NCBI GenBank assembly: GCA_033032175.1
Contig: CM065325.1
Location: 2,508,930 to 2,572,929 of the forward strand
DNA length: 64,000 bases
From: Saturnia japonica
Lineage: Eukaryota; Arthropoda; Insecta; Lepidoptera; Saturniidae
Direction of reading: 5' to 3'
Shown here piece after piece: positions 21,678 to 33,838 of the stretch. Each line of letters starts with the position of its first letter. Positions within the stretch are counted from its first letter, which is position 1. The notes under the pieces were generated by a model that ran no database searches, was not told where the DNA came from, and saw only the letters and a list, made by a program, of their open reading frames with translations. A program made the translations under genes and the position numbers.

Positions 21678-23119
21678 CTGAAAGTGTAAATAAACTTTAT
21701 TTAATGAAACTTTTATTAGAGGTAGAGCACAGATATTTTTTTTGGAGATTTTTATCTACTTGGGCAGTCCGACTGATAGAATACCTCCACCCTATATAAG
21801 ATTGTAGCCATAGAATTTTGTGTTGTGGTGAGTAGGGTTTCGAGAACTCCTTGAGGAAGGTGGGTTCAGGTTTGTCAATGTGCTAGTGATAATTAAGATG
21901 CATCTATAGGCAAAACTACTTAGTACTTACTACCAGGCAGGCAATTGTTTGCCACAATTGTATAGAAAAATCCATATATTACATAGTAGATTGAGTAATT
22001 ACAAAAATTAAGATAATTGAGAAAAGATTCCAAAAGCAAAATTTAAACACAAATATAAACATAAACATCAATTCTAACATCACCCATCTCTAATAAGTAT
22101 AAGTAGGATACAATATAAGAAACGATGGAGAACTCATTAATATGTAGAGATGAAGAACTCATGCATAGCTTTTGCTATATTGCAAGCCTTGTTAATTATA
22201 TCTTTATTATTATTATTATTATTATTATATTTGGTAAGACACACTAGCAGCTAATTAGCTGATGCGTGCGTATCAAATAGCTTGGAGATATCTTCCTTGT
22301 CCAATCTGCTTTTAAAGGAGGTTATGGTAGGAGCCATCACAACTTTTTCTGGAAGTTTGTTCCATGCTGTGACCACTCTGTTAGGCAAGAACTGCTTCAT
22401 TGGGTTTCTTTTTGCTGGGAATTCCCAAAGTTTCAAGGGATGACCTCGTAGGTGTTTATTTTCATTTGACTTAAACATATCTTTAAGGCTGGGCACATCG
22501 TAATAATTAGTGAGGATTTTATAAGTTTCGATTAACCTGCCCCTTTGTCTACGGTGTTCTAGTGTGGTAAGGCCAAGGTTTATGAGGCGCTGTTCATAGG
22601 GTAAGTTACGCATTGCATACACCATCTTAGTAGCCCTTCTCTGTACATTTTCAATGAGCTTAATGTCTTTATACTATATATATATAGTATATATATATAG
22701 TATAATGTCTGTATACTAAAAGTTACAGAAACAGTTGTATCATTCGAAGAGGAGAGAATACTGGTTAGGAAAAGTTCCACAGCTTATTTTATATCAGAAG
22801 TTTAGGATATAGCAATATCATAACATTGTAGGTTTTGTTTTGTACCAAGATGAAGGGTATGATAAAGCTTTATCTCTGGAACCCTACATACTTACTATAT
22901 TATGCAGGCAGATGTGCTTCAATGATTATAATAATATATAGTTTTATAAATAAATGCTAGAAAAACAATGTAATGAAGTTATATATTTTAATATTTTAAA
23001 AGAATCTCGCAATATCAACAAAAGTAATTTGAAATGAATTAATTATTGGGGGAATATAAATTTACAACTATAAGCTTTAGTAACAACTTATATTCTTGCC
23101 TGTTTTTGAACCGGACCAT
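21227..23119 (-). CDS. POP5: RNase P / RNase MRP subunit POP5 (join of two exons)
   Basis: Protein subunit of the ribonucleoproteins that remove tRNA 5' leaders (RNase P) and process pre-rRNA (RNase MRP) in the nucleus and nucleolus. Join 23119-23100 and 21677-21227 gives 156 residues; human POP5 is 163. It opens MVRFKNRYITVEI, the family's opening, then QLHGDYGVAAIKSGF, THTRIAILRVRHG-like core and PFITKIGKL...NTLHVGATLKHSFKF, the diagnostic POP5 block. The intron (1422 bp) has the donor GCAAGA, not GT, and the acceptor TTTCAG at 21678-21683; it contains a LINE tail. A possible extra upstream exon is described in the findings. No canonical poly(A) hexamer was seen right after the stop. Confidence 0.92.
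22251..22640 (-). pseudogene. LINE ORF2 C-terminal fragment in the POP5 intron
   Basis: Minus strand, same orientation as POP5. The open frame has RRQRGRLIETYKIL and a later 'VVTAWNKLPEKVV' block, typical of the region after the RT domain in CR1-like and related LINEs. The upstream part is replaced by TA repeats (22674-22703). A (TTA)n tract at 22204-22230 follows the stop and may be the element's tail repeat. Confidence 0.7.
23100..23119 (-). CDS. POP5: POP5 exon 1 (20 bases)
   Basis: Encodes MVRFKN plus two bases of Arg7. The following bases are GCAAGAAT, giving CAG|GCAAGA, a good match to the known GC-AG donor class. Only this exon restores the conserved N-terminus with correct phase. Confidence 0.85.
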
Positions 23120-23515
23120 AGTGTGCTCGCCCTAGGGCAAGGAATATAATACTCTCGTAGCCCTAGGGCTCTCGTTAGAGTAATGAGTATATTGTTCTGT
23201 TCTCTAAGGCGACTATAGATATAGATACCTTGGTCCTAAATATCTACTTCCTTGATAGTGTGGCGTGTATGTATTCCAAGGACTATAAAATAACTATTAG
23301 GGAAGTATTCCTTTCAAATAAACGTTTATTTCTAATCCAGTTTTACTTTTTTAGCGCTTGGCTCACTGCTGTACAAAAATCGATTTTCATAAACACACTA
23401 AAACAGAAAATTTACTACCGGGGGCATCTCGTAAGAGAGCATAGACCAATAACCAGATTACTACCATATTTATCTATGATACCTACTTTATCTCTGATTA
23501 CTACTGCACCATCAC
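23120..23515. other. Upstream of POP5; paired GCCCTAGGGC palindromes
   Basis: Two perfect 10-bp palindromes GCCCTAGGGC occur about 30 bases apart (23131-23140 and 23162-23171), directly upstream of the POP5 ATG. The remainder is AT-rich without gene signal. Confidence 0.45.
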
Positions 23516-23519
23516 ACCC

Positions 23520-23705
23520 AGTGTCCCCAGATTTAATTTTCGAAATTGCCCTATTAAGGTTAAAATTTTCCTAAAATGATACGATTTCATCAACTTTTCC
23601 CCAAATTACTTAAACCTGCCTATTCCTTTAACTTTTTGTTTATTTCTAGTATAGGCAGCTTTAAGAGGTGGGACATGTGTTCAGAACCATAAAAGTAACA
23701 TCTTA
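23520..23705 (-). repeat. Dispersed repeat family Y, copy 1 (reverse)
   Basis: Reverse copy of 40290-40500: 'ttctgaacacatgtccc', 'agctgcctatact', 'ataggcaggttta', 'atttcgaaaat' and 'atctggggacac' appear in the same order. Copy 2 lies just upstream of SF3B2. Non-coding. Confidence 0.75.
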
Positions 23706-24255
23706 CTTTTGCAAAAAAATTACAATTTTTTAAAATTTGTAAATAAAAAGCTTTGCTGACCAGATAAACAAAAAAATATGGCTTTATGGGAGACACATTT
23801 GCTTTCTTCGTACGTTTTTCTCTGATCTATTGATTTTATAACAGAAAAAGTATACGATGAAGGGAAAGGAAATACGTACCTTGTGGCTCCACGTCTCCCG
23901 TTTCATAGGTCGCAAGTTCTTTTTGTTTCTATTCACTCACTGGCACTCGAGTTTTGGTTTTTTCCAACAAGCACTAATTTTAGGTAGTTCAGCGCGGGCG
24001 CGGGTTTATTTTAAAACACCTTTAGCGGAGCGTTTTTAAGGGTATTGCGTGCACTGTCACTTGTATTTGTTTTTGAGCGAGTCTATCACGTGACCACTCG
24101 GCGATGCGTTTTCAAAGCGACTGGGGTGGGAACTAGGTAGGAAATAATGAGTAAATGCATATATGTATGAATGCGTGAATTAATAATATAAATAAATATA
24201 GATGATATACAGCGTATACAAGGTAAAAAGTATAAAGTTCCTCATCCGCAATAGA

Positions 24256-24317
24256 AAAGGGATGATCCTCCGGCGAGACGGGTGCTATGTCTGGCGGGCA
24301 GCTGCCCCGACGGTTGT
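24256..24317. repeat. Repeat X, left half, interrupted by LINE
   Basis: 'gggatgatcctccg...ctgccccgacggttgt' matches 15806-15873. It ends in the 12-bp sequence CCCGACGGTTGT at 24306-24317, which is found again at 35318-35329 where repeat X resumes. Confidence 0.85.
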
Positions 24318-24859
24318 TTTTTTTTTTGTTTTTTTTTTTTAGATCTGACTACATTGTTAGCCTTACGGGCCCTAAAGCCGCTGCGGCTTTGACAGCTTCA
24401 CCGGACTTGGGGGCGAGCGCAGAGGGCATTCAGCCGCAAAAGTTATTAGGACGACTCGCACGAGGGTGTCAAAGTGGCCGGACTTCTGCTCGGGCGGTCA
24501 ACGCCTTCGCAAATAAGTCGCGATCTAATCGAACCCCTACACTTACGATTCGAGCTAACTAAAATATACATATTCCTGGGAGAAAGGAAGGAAACATGCG
24601 TATGTGCATTTAGTAAACGGAAATGTTTTCGACACTAACTAGCGCAAAAAAAAGGTCCCTCACAGAACCTATGTACCTATGTGGTGTGCACGTGTGTGTG
24701 TTCATACGTGTGTAATGTTGTATGTGGGTAGGTAGGTGATGCACGTATAGTGTCACTTGTATCGCGCGGGCGGTTGTCTGACCCAAGGGCTTCACGCCGA
24801 GGAAACGGACCTAGGCTTGGGTTACCGCTGGAGAGGGTGGACGTGGGGGGTGTGTGGGA

Positions 24860-27135
24860 GTGAAATTTACCGCCCATCCTCTGTGGAGAGAACGGTGGAT
24901 ACGCGGGCGTGGGCGCTGGCACGCTCTATTTGGAAAGACGGATGAGTAGTATTTATTCGCATTTTCGATGCAATCGTCTGGGTCGGTAAAAATATTGCGC
25001 GGCCGGCGTTTATGCCGGGTGGTGGTGGGTACCGCGACATAAGTAGCTGCTGCTTTAATTAACGGGTTCGCGTGATTTGACGCGGTGTCGAAATACGATC
25101 GTGAGAGCTTTTTAACGTAGGCATGAATCGAAGGAAGTTCCATATCACTATGGAGATCTTCGCTTCGAATATACTTAGGGGCCCCGGTGAGACGATAAAG
25201 AAACCTGTTCTGTATAACTTATAACCGTCTAAAATTCGACTCGGATATAAATGCGAACGTAGCGCAACTATATGTCAAATCGGTCGGATGCACATGTTGT
25301 AGAGCGTGAGCTTATGTCGCGTAGACATTTTGTTCACCGAACACAACAGAGGATGTACACGGCCCAAGACCCACGCGGCCCTGTTCCTAACTCTACGGGT
25401 GTGAGGTCTAAAAGAGAGCCTACTATCCAGGGTTACACCTAGATACTTGGTCTCTCTCACAAAGGGAATCGGATTACCGTAGAGTTCAAGAGGTTTGAGC
25501 CTCCACGGCAACCGTGATGAGTCCGCTTCGAAGAGCATCGCGGCGCTCTTCGAGGGATTTACTGCTATTCGCCACTCGTTAAACCACTTCCCGAGAGTGG
25601 TCACGGCGTGTTAGACTTTGTGTCTGAGGTGGAATCTATTCCTTCTCGAGGCATATATGACTGTATCGTCAGCTTATAGCCCTACCTTGACCTGCGGGAG
25701 TCTAGGAACCTTGGGGAACGCCTGAGCGTATAGGACGGGGTGTAGATAATTCACCTTCCACTCTATAGCGAAAGGTGCGATCTGTAAGATAGTAGCGAAT
25801 TATTTTAATTATCCTATCGGGGACTTCAAAGGAGTACAACTTGTAGATCAATCCCTCGTGCCAGACCTTATCGAAGGCCTTGGCAACGTCGAAAAAGACC
25901 GCAAGTGTCCGGCGGGGCTTATACAGTACTGCAAAGTTAAACGTGACGTGCTCCGTGAGGCGATGCACTTGATGAGTGCAAGAATGTCTAGCACGAAAAA
26001 CGAACTGCTCAGGCGAATAGAGGTTTTTCTCCTTTATTACGGACTTGACTAAGCTTAAGGTGTTTTATTACGGAAAGGACCTCCTCAGACGTGACTGGGG
26101 ACAGGGACTCTGTCGCGGGGCGCTTATCCAGCTCCCGCACGCATCCATCGATTCCCTCGACCTGATCGGTATTCGCATTGACACTGTTCGGAGAGCACTG
26201 GCTCTCCAAACAAGTGGCAAGGCACTCCGCCTTGTCGCTGCTATCGAAAGCGGGTGATATGCCGGGAACCCTCTCGAGGGAGGGGCATAAGTGGAGAGGC
26301 CTCTATTTTAAGACAGTGGGCTACTTTCCAGTAAGCCAGATGTGACCACCTTGGCCCTTTGACAAAGGTGTCCCATCTGTGACTTCTGAATTCTGTTATG
26401 CGGGCTCTAACCGCTCTCTGAAATGAGCGTAAACGTGCGCGGTTTTCCTCGGTCGGATAGGAGTCGTGCACACGAGTCGTGGCGTTCTTTTCCGTCATCA
26501 ACGCCCACACGTTGGCAGGGAGTACAAAGCGGCGATCGAAGCGCGATAACTTTTAAAAGAGCTATATCAAGCACTTTCGGTATACAGTTGTCTTGAAAAT
26601 GGGTGGGAGTGGGAGGCGCTATGACATCAAAATTTAGCACGTTCATTAACCTTTTGAGTTTAACCCCGTTTTCGGAGTTTCTCCAATTGTTAAATGAAGT
26701 GTGTCCACTATTGAGATCATTCGCTATAAAGACCGATGAGCCGAGCGCAAGTAACTTCTCTAGGTCAGACCTGAGAGGCTCTTTCGTCAGCGAGAGATAA
26801 ACGGAAACTATCATTATGGACGGGTGGTCGGTCATTCCTGGTCTACACACGGATACTTCCGTATTGGTAAGTATCGGAGGATCTACCGGCGTACAATACA
26901 GCGAACGTTTGTAATAAATGAGGGTGCCGCCCCCGCGGCCGGCACGGTCATTTCTTACAGTATTGTAATTAACGATTTTCGGATCGCGTTTGCTACGCTT
27001 TCAGAGCGTTTCCTGAACTAAAAGAACATCTACTTGGTGATCTTTAAGAAAGGTCGCGACGAGATCACGCTGCGGAAGTAAGTTCCGCGCATTGAAAAAC
27101 GATAGATTTAACGTTTTTGGCTTATACCTAGCCAT
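24860..27135 (-). pseudogene. LINE ORF2: APE endonuclease plus reverse transcriptase, with stops
   Basis: Minus strand. Opens at the ATG at 27135 with a text of the endonuclease beginning (NLSFFNARNL, VDVLLVQETL) followed by a stop near 27017; GRGGGTLIYYKR and an FIANDLNSGHTSF block (the GDLNAKH-type motif) follow. RT motifs: AVFFDVAKAFDKVWH (about 25895) and SGVPQGS (25705). The YADD region near 25680 is broken (multiple frame changes between 25702 and 25604). The thumb has KYLGVTLDSRLSF (about 25450). The C-terminal block KAAATYV...RRRPRNIFTDP at about 25060-24970 is characteristic of jockey-clade ORF2 ends. It would nick DNA and copy RNA at the target site; here it is dead. Confidence 0.85.
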
Positions 27136-27405
27136 TGAAAGGCCCTAAATTGTTCGCCTCGCGGTCGAAATGGTGCAACGTCTCTACAAGGCGGGGGAAA
27201 GCGCATACGGTCTTGACGAGACCGAAACGCTCTAAATGGTCATTGTAGTATTGTCATTGGACTTCTATAATGTCGTGCTCACGAAGGAGCAGGATCATTA
27301 GGTCGTTACTCGCTACTTGGGAGGGAGCGTGGGGCGCGGAAATATCCATCGCCATAATAGGCTATGGATTTGGGCGACGGGTGCCCCATGCGTTTTGATA
27401 CTAAC

Positions 27406-27611
27406 TGTTATACGGAACTTTTAAAATCCCTTTTTAAAAAAAGGACTTAGAAAAAAAACTTATATTTATTCTTAGACAACCGTCAGGTCTGGAAACTAGG
27501 ATGAGACTGATGGGACGGATGGGTGGCTAAGGTATTGTGACAACCAGAATGATGACTAGGCGGGAAAAGGTAACGGGTCTGCAATATAGGGTGCATAGTA
27601 CAGGTATAACA
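27406..27611 (-). repeat. 3' LTR (206 bp)
   Basis: Begins TGTTATAC and ends GTATAACA on the plus strand, an 8-bp perfect terminal inversion. On the element's sense strand it is preceded by the short purine tract GGGAGG at about 27612-27617. Confidence 0.95.
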
Positions 27612-27681
27612 CCTCCCAGGGTTGGACTAAACTTAGGGGTTGAAATTCCGAAGTTTAGGAAAAAGGATGTGAAGTGGAGCT

Positions 27682-29556
27682 TTAAATATTCCGTCGGGTA
27701 CTGGGAGATGGAATATCTTCCATCCGAAGTTGAGGTTTGTTTAGGTTATGAAGGATGATAGATTCAGGTGTACACGAGAGAACTGGAGGTGGGTTTTCTG
27801 GATTTGATCGGGAAAATCTTGGAAGATAATCGGAGAGACGGCTGCCTGATTTAATACACAAGAATAGTTTGACAATACAGAAAATAATGATTAAACAAGT
27901 TATTAAAATAAAAGTAATTATAGTTACAATAGAATAATGTGTTCCGTATCTGATGATGTGTATATTATCTAGAGTATTATCGGCTTTTTCCAGGAAAATT
28001 TGTTTATTTAATTTTAATTCGTCTAAATCAATGTCTTGCCATGTAATAGGGGACACATTACTCATACTTAAATTTAACTGATTTGTGCTACAGCAGGTGT
28101 CATTTATTAAGTTAAAATCTGAATAACTGATAGTCTCTGTAATATTGATTTCCTTGAATTTGGGTATTAACATTGTTCCTCTAATGTGGCCAATGCAATG
28201 GTTAGGTACCGTGATGATACCGGTACCCAATATGTTAATTTCGAAAAGACTTCCGTTTCTGCAGTCTATTGAGATTTTACTAGGCACCGACTGTACATAA
28301 ATCCACTTATTTTGTTCTATTGGTTTCCATATATCTAAATTACCATAAATGAATTTTGTTTCACAATATTCGGGAACTTTGTTAATCACTTTAGTCATGA
28401 ATTCACTTTCACAAATAGGTTTGGTGTCTGATGCATAAACATTGGTTATTTCACAAATATACTTCCCATTATAAACCGCATTGCAGTTATTTATATCACT
28501 TAACGTACAATAATGTATTTTGTCTTTGGTCATTACAATATATTTAGAATTAGGTATTATTAAACTAAAGGTACTAGGCTTGTCAGGACTATGAGGAGTC
28601 GGCAAGCCAATAGTATGGAACAACATATATTCCTTAATCGATACTAATGGAATTTGTAGTATTAGAATTACTTAATTACTAACATACTATGTAACAATTT
28701 TAGAAATCTTAAGCATAGAGTGTATTGAATTTAGATCTAAACTTACAGGAAATTACAAATCTCTGGGTAAATGTTGGTGGCCATCAGCAAGCTCTCGAAT
28801 CAATTGTTGAGTCGTTATTATAGACGGGTGTAGGCTATTTTGACGACTGAATAGTATCGTGTTGGTTACGTCTTCGAGTTGAAAAGACAAAGTTGAAATT
28901 GAAACTTCTATATTATTAAGAATTTGGTTTATACTAAATTGCGACCAAAGTTTACTTGTTATCAGGGAAACATTTTTTGCTTCCTTTGAGAGTTTGTCGA
29001 TGGCCTTATTTAAATTTTATTCATTTACTTTTATTTTGTTGACGGTATCATTGAATTTTGAAATCACTGATGTGGTAACTAATATATTATCTTTTACTAA
29101 AGAAACCATCTTCTTCTGATTTGTTAGTAAGGCATTTATTGCCTCATCATATTTGATACCATCATTCTCATCTAAATTACCGAATATATGTTTTACTAAT
29201 GTGCTTATACCCCCTATCCAAGCTCGTTTAGTTCTTTTATTTATTAAATATAAAAAGGATGCGAATTCCTTACACATGTCATTCTATCGGGCAACTAAAG
29301 GTTCCAATATATGCTGACAGTTATTATCCAATAAACCAACCTGTATACATAAATTCCTAGCTATATTAAGAGAAATATTGATGTTTTCGATGTGTGGCTC
29401 AAACTGTGAAATGTCCAACGGCATTAAAACGTTCAATTGCCCGTTATTAATTTTAAGTTTGCCGATATAATTGAAGTAAAGGCCTGGACTTGAGGTAATT
29501 GGCTGGGTGAAATTTTGATGGGATTGACTCCTTACCGTACTGCAAATAATAATCAT
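27682..29556 (-). pseudogene. env-like glycoprotein gene, broken by stops
   Basis: The region after integrase encodes, in three open pieces (29556-29284, 29277-29017, 28626-27682) with stops and an AT-rich broken stretch between 29016 and 28627, an errantivirus-type envelope protein. Seen: hydrophobic start near 29550, a furin-type RxKR site at about 29234-29223 followed by a Gly-rich hydrophobic segment in the place of a fusion peptide, many Cys and N-glycosylation sequons in the last piece, and a strongly hydrophobic membrane span near 27930-27860 followed by a short cytoplasmic tail. Such proteins are related to baculovirus F-type fusion proteins. The stops mean that no full-length product can be made. 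Confidence 0.85.
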
Positions 29557-29640
29557 TGTTAACTATAATTTAAGGTAAGTTAATCTATTAAATCTATTTT
29601 ATTTCTATCCTAATTTTATCTACTAATTTACTTTTTAATT

Positions 29641-32600
29641 TTACAGGTTTTCCGTAGTTTCCGCGGGTTTTATTTCCTCGTAATGATGCCGGACGTGGCG
29701 GCGATTAATAAGAAGTGAAAGTGTATAAGTGTATCCATGTATTTTTACTACCTTGTAAGGTCCCTTCCAAACTGGTGATAACGCTTTCCTTAATCTTAAA
29801 TGATTTTTTAAATATACTAAGTCTCCTACATTATACTGTCTAGAGCGAGTTCGAGTATCATAATATGTCTTGGAGGTGATTTTAGATTTTGTGATATGCT
29901 CCATTGCTTTCTCTCTAGAGTACTTTAAGCGGTTTTGAAGCATTCGGACATAATCAGGATATGTTGCACTGGGAGCTTAATCAAAAATTGTGTTTGGAAT
30001 GTAGGATTTATTGCCAAACATCAGCTCGTATGGAGATAAATTTGTAGTAGAGTGTACTGCAGTATTATAGGTGAGCATGGCTGTATAGACGTATCGCGGC
30101 CAATTAGTCTGTTCTTCATTGATATAGGATTTTAGATACTCCTTAAGGGTTACATGACTTCTCTCCAGGGCACCCTGGGTTTGCGGGTGATAAGGTGAGG
30201 CCCAGAGATTTTTAATCTTAAGGAATTCACACGTCTTTTTGAAAAGATCTGAGGTGAAATTGCTACCCTGGTCTGTAAGGATCATTTTAGGGATACCGAA
30301 TATAGATATATAGTGTATAAGGCATTCACTTGTTTCTTCTGCCGAAGTGCTACGGATGGGGTAAGCCGAAGAAAATTTGGTTAAATCATCTTGGATCGTT
30401 AGGATATATTTTAGTTTTGCAGGTCCAGCCTCAGGAAGCGGTTCGACTACGTCGATGGATATTCGCTGGCCTGGCTCTGTTGATGTGCTGGTAATTTGCA
30501 TCGGAGCGCGATTTATCTTCCTAAGTGCTTTGTTTTCCTGGCATAATTTACATTTCTTTACATAGGATTCTATGTCCCCGCGCATACCTTTCCAATAATA
30601 GGTTTGCTTAATTCTATTATACATCCTCACTGATCCTAAATGCCCAGCTATGGGAATATCATGGTTATCATATAAGATTTTCTTAATTTCGTTAGGAGCT
30701 GGATATGCAATGTTGTTGTGATATATTTTTATTTTTATTTGTGAATTGTGAAAGAGATACATTAATATGTTATATATTTTGATAAAAGAGTGCTTTTCAA
30801 AGGGGTTTCTCAGATCAGATATACCAACTTCGTTTATATCGTGGACTATTATTAGTTCATTCCTTATTCTCTTCAGTGTTTCAAAAATTTCAGGATATGA
30901 AGCTTCATCGAAATGGTAGACCTTGAAAAATAACAAGTAATAGGTTTTGTTGTTAAGATGTAACTTCTGGAATGAGAGGAGTTCCTTTTCAGAGTTTAGT
31001 ATGATATCACTCAACTCCGGATTACTTCGAATATCTTCAATATATGGGTTAGACTCATCTAGATCAATAGATGTAGGTACGAGGATTACCTTTGACGGGC
31101 ATTTTAATAAGCTTTCGTTGTATTCTTCAATTTCGGTGTTGAATGAATTATTGCTGTTAGCCATCGATTTGAGAAATGTTGAATAATCCTCTAAGGGTGC
31201 TTCCGGGTTTGCACTGGTAGACGGAGTGGAGTCAGATTCGAATTGGACATCAAGGGGTGCATTAGAAGGTGGGTTTAACCCAGGAAGCTGTTGTAAGTTT
31301 TCATTTTGTTCAAAAAAACTTGGTGACATATTTTCATCAAGATTAAACAAAGGTGGGGATATGAGTAAGTCCAACAGATCTCTGTCCATTTCCTGCGTGG
31401 ACTGCTCAACGACTGGATTTGTTGCTGCAGATTCTGTGGGCTGGATCGGGTTCTCCGGAAATCGAGACAGGGCGTCGGCGTTGGCATTAGTTTTTCCTTT
31501 CTTGTATTGTATATCATATTCGAATTCCTCTAGTTTTAACCGCCAACGGATAAGCCTCGATCCCGGATCCTTACAATTGAATAGCCATTGTAAGGGTTTA
31601 TGATCCATAAGTATTTTAAAAAACGATGACCATAAAGGTAGGGTCTGAAAGTTTTGGTTCCAAAGATTATAGCAAGACACTCATTTTCAGTGACACTGTA
31701 ATTGCATTCTGTTTTGTTGAGTGTGCGTGACGAATAAGGAATCGGCCGATCTTGACCTATAGGCCGTTGCGATAAGATGGCGGATATCGCATAGTTAGAA
31801 GCGTCGCAGGTTAAGAGAAAAGGTGGTGTAAAATCTGGATAAGCGAGTATCGGTGCGAATATCAATTTACCTTTTAATGACTCGAAAGCGAGTTGTTGTT
31901 CATTCTTCCATACGAATCGGGTGTCCTTTTTTAGAAGTGACGTTAAGGGTTTTGCTAACTTGGCGAAATCGGAAATGAGCCTTCTGTAATAAGAGACTAA
32001 CCCCAGGAATGACTTAATATCCTTTGGAGAACTTGGAACTGGGAATTCGGCGACGGCTCTTGTCTTGTCTGGATTTGGTTTAACGCCACTTTCGCTAATA
32101 ATATGTCCTAGATAGGCAACTTCCTTTCGGAGAAATTCGCATTTTTCGGGTTCCAACTTTAAATTGAAGTGACGGATTCTGTCGAAGACAGCTGTTAGAT
32201 TATCAATGTGGAACGTAAGATTATTTGAATATATGAAAATGTCATCTAGATAAACAAAACACCGGTTGCCTTGTAGGCCAGAGAGGCAATTGTTTAAGAG
32301 CTTTTGGAAAGTGGAAGGGGCGTTTTAAAGTCCAAACGGCATTCTATTAAACTGAAAATGGCCCTGAGGCATAGAGAAAGCTGTTTTGGGCGCGTCGTCA
32401 GCAGAAATAAGGATTTGATGGAATCCAGACATGAGGCCCAACGTTGAAAAATATTTGCTATTCCCCAGTTGGTCGAGTATTTCGGATATTTGTGGTATAG
32501 GGTACGTTTCACCAATCGTGATATCGTTGAGCTTTCGATAATCAATAACTATCCTCCATTTGCGTCGGCCTTGAGAATCTGCTTTCTTAGGTACTACCCA

Positions 32601-33604
32601 AATTGGCGAACTTTAGGGTGAGGATGATGGTTCGATAATTTTTTGCGAAAGCATTGTGTCGATTTGGGCTTCCACTTCCTTTTTATGGCATTCAGGAAAC
32701 CTGTACGATTTAGTATGGACAGGTATCTTACTATTGGTCTTAATTTGGTGGTTTAAAGCCGTAGTGTAGGTTAATTGTTCGTTGGGAAGATGAAAGATAT
32801 CAGAATAATTAGAGCAGAGATCTAAAAGCACGTTAGTTTCTTCCTGGTTGAGGTGATCCGTTTTTAATGAATTTATGACTTTTTGTGTTCGGTTTTGGAC
32901 ATCATTATTCGAGCTGTGCAGTGATTGTACCAAACAGTGATGTAAGGGGTCCATCCTTAACTTCAGATTTGCATTAATACTTGCGGTTTCTTCGGATGTA
33001 TTTACGGCCGTTATATTTATTTTCTTATTATTTTTTACTTTCACTATGCAATTTGCTATTAATAATGAGTCGGATAAGTGTTGATCCAGAATGATACCTT
33101 CTTTTACATCTGGGTTTTGAACTGTACATTCGATAATCATTTCTGTTCGAGGTGGAATTATATAGATTGGGTCAAAAAACTGAAGTTTCATGTTTAAGTT
33201 TTTGATGTACAAGAGGTCGTTGACATAATCAATGTTACAGCCAAAATGAGTTAAGAAATCAGAACCAATGATGCCATCGTAGGGCAGATTTATCTTCTTA
33301 ATAACGTGAAATTTATATTTGATTTGTTTGCTTCCGGATAGCTGTAAGTTTAATAGGAAATGACCGAGCGTCGGTTTTGTTTCCTCGCTTGGGTCAATGC
33401 CTTTGAGCTGAATAGTTTCCTTGGTTAAAATTGGATTCTTCAAAACAGAGGATTGTTTAAGTAGGCATATGGCTTAGCCGGAATCAACTAATAATGTAAG
33501 CGGAATGTCTGAAACTTGAGTTTGTACAAGGATATGAGGTAGTAGTTTTCTAGTAGTGTCAATATTAATTTCGTAGATTTCTTCTGGCGTTATTGAACTA
33601 CCTT
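29641..33604 (-). pseudogene. Gypsy pol: protease, RT, RNase H, integrase, with several stops
   Basis: Order on the minus strand: aspartic protease active site LLVDSG at about 33490-33477, immediately followed by a TAA stop (33476-33474); protease flap/IIGSDFL region about 33260; RT beginning after a stop at 32613-32615; YLDD box at about 32250; stop near 32326 in the PFGL-NAPSTF block; RNase H with CDASNYAISA (about 31800) and, after a frame change near 31620, DHKPLQWLF; integrase HHCC zinc finger (H..H at about 30650-30630, CKLC at about 30555) and catalytic D, D, E in [16 protein letters not shown] and ALERSH; a stop at 29977-29979 and a C-terminal chromodomain-lacking tail to 29641. These enzymes would copy and insert the element; the breaks make that impossible for this copy. 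Confidence 0.88.
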
Positions 33605-33838
33605 GTGTGTAAGATTTTAACGAGCTTCCGTTTTGGGGCTGGTTACCCTGTTGTGTAGCACGCTGGATATTAGACTTTAACGAGCTTCCGTTTTGGGGCT
33701 GGTTACCCTGTTGTGTAGCACGCTGGATATTAGACTTTGACGAGCTTCCGTTTTGGGGCTGGTTACCCTGTTGTGTAGCACGCTGGATATTAAACTTTAA
33801 TGAGCTTCCGTTTTGGGGCTGGTTACCCTGTTGCTAAA
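33605..33838 (-). repeat. 60-bp in-frame tandem repeat, about four copies, gag-pro region
   Basis: The period is exactly 60 bases, with copies near-identical (for example 'gagcttccgttttggggc' at 33622, 33682, 33742 and 33802). On the element's sense strand each unit is 20 codons, Gln/Asn/Ser-rich (QQGNQPQNGSSLK core), and the frame runs on into the protease. Confidence 0.93.

Noticed and set aside
23131..23171. Paired GCCCTAGGGC palindromes as an operator upstream of POP5
   Set aside because: Striking, but with no known factor and no conservation data; one of the two also overlaps the acceptor-like sequence. Kept only as a description.
23857..24039. Plus-strand 60-codon frame
   Set aside because: Hydrophobic/Phe-rich with no homology; the minus strand at this place has the better splice-donor context.
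33605..33838. CRISPR-like array
   Set aside because: The 60-bp units are continuous repeats without unique spacers and encode protein in frame.
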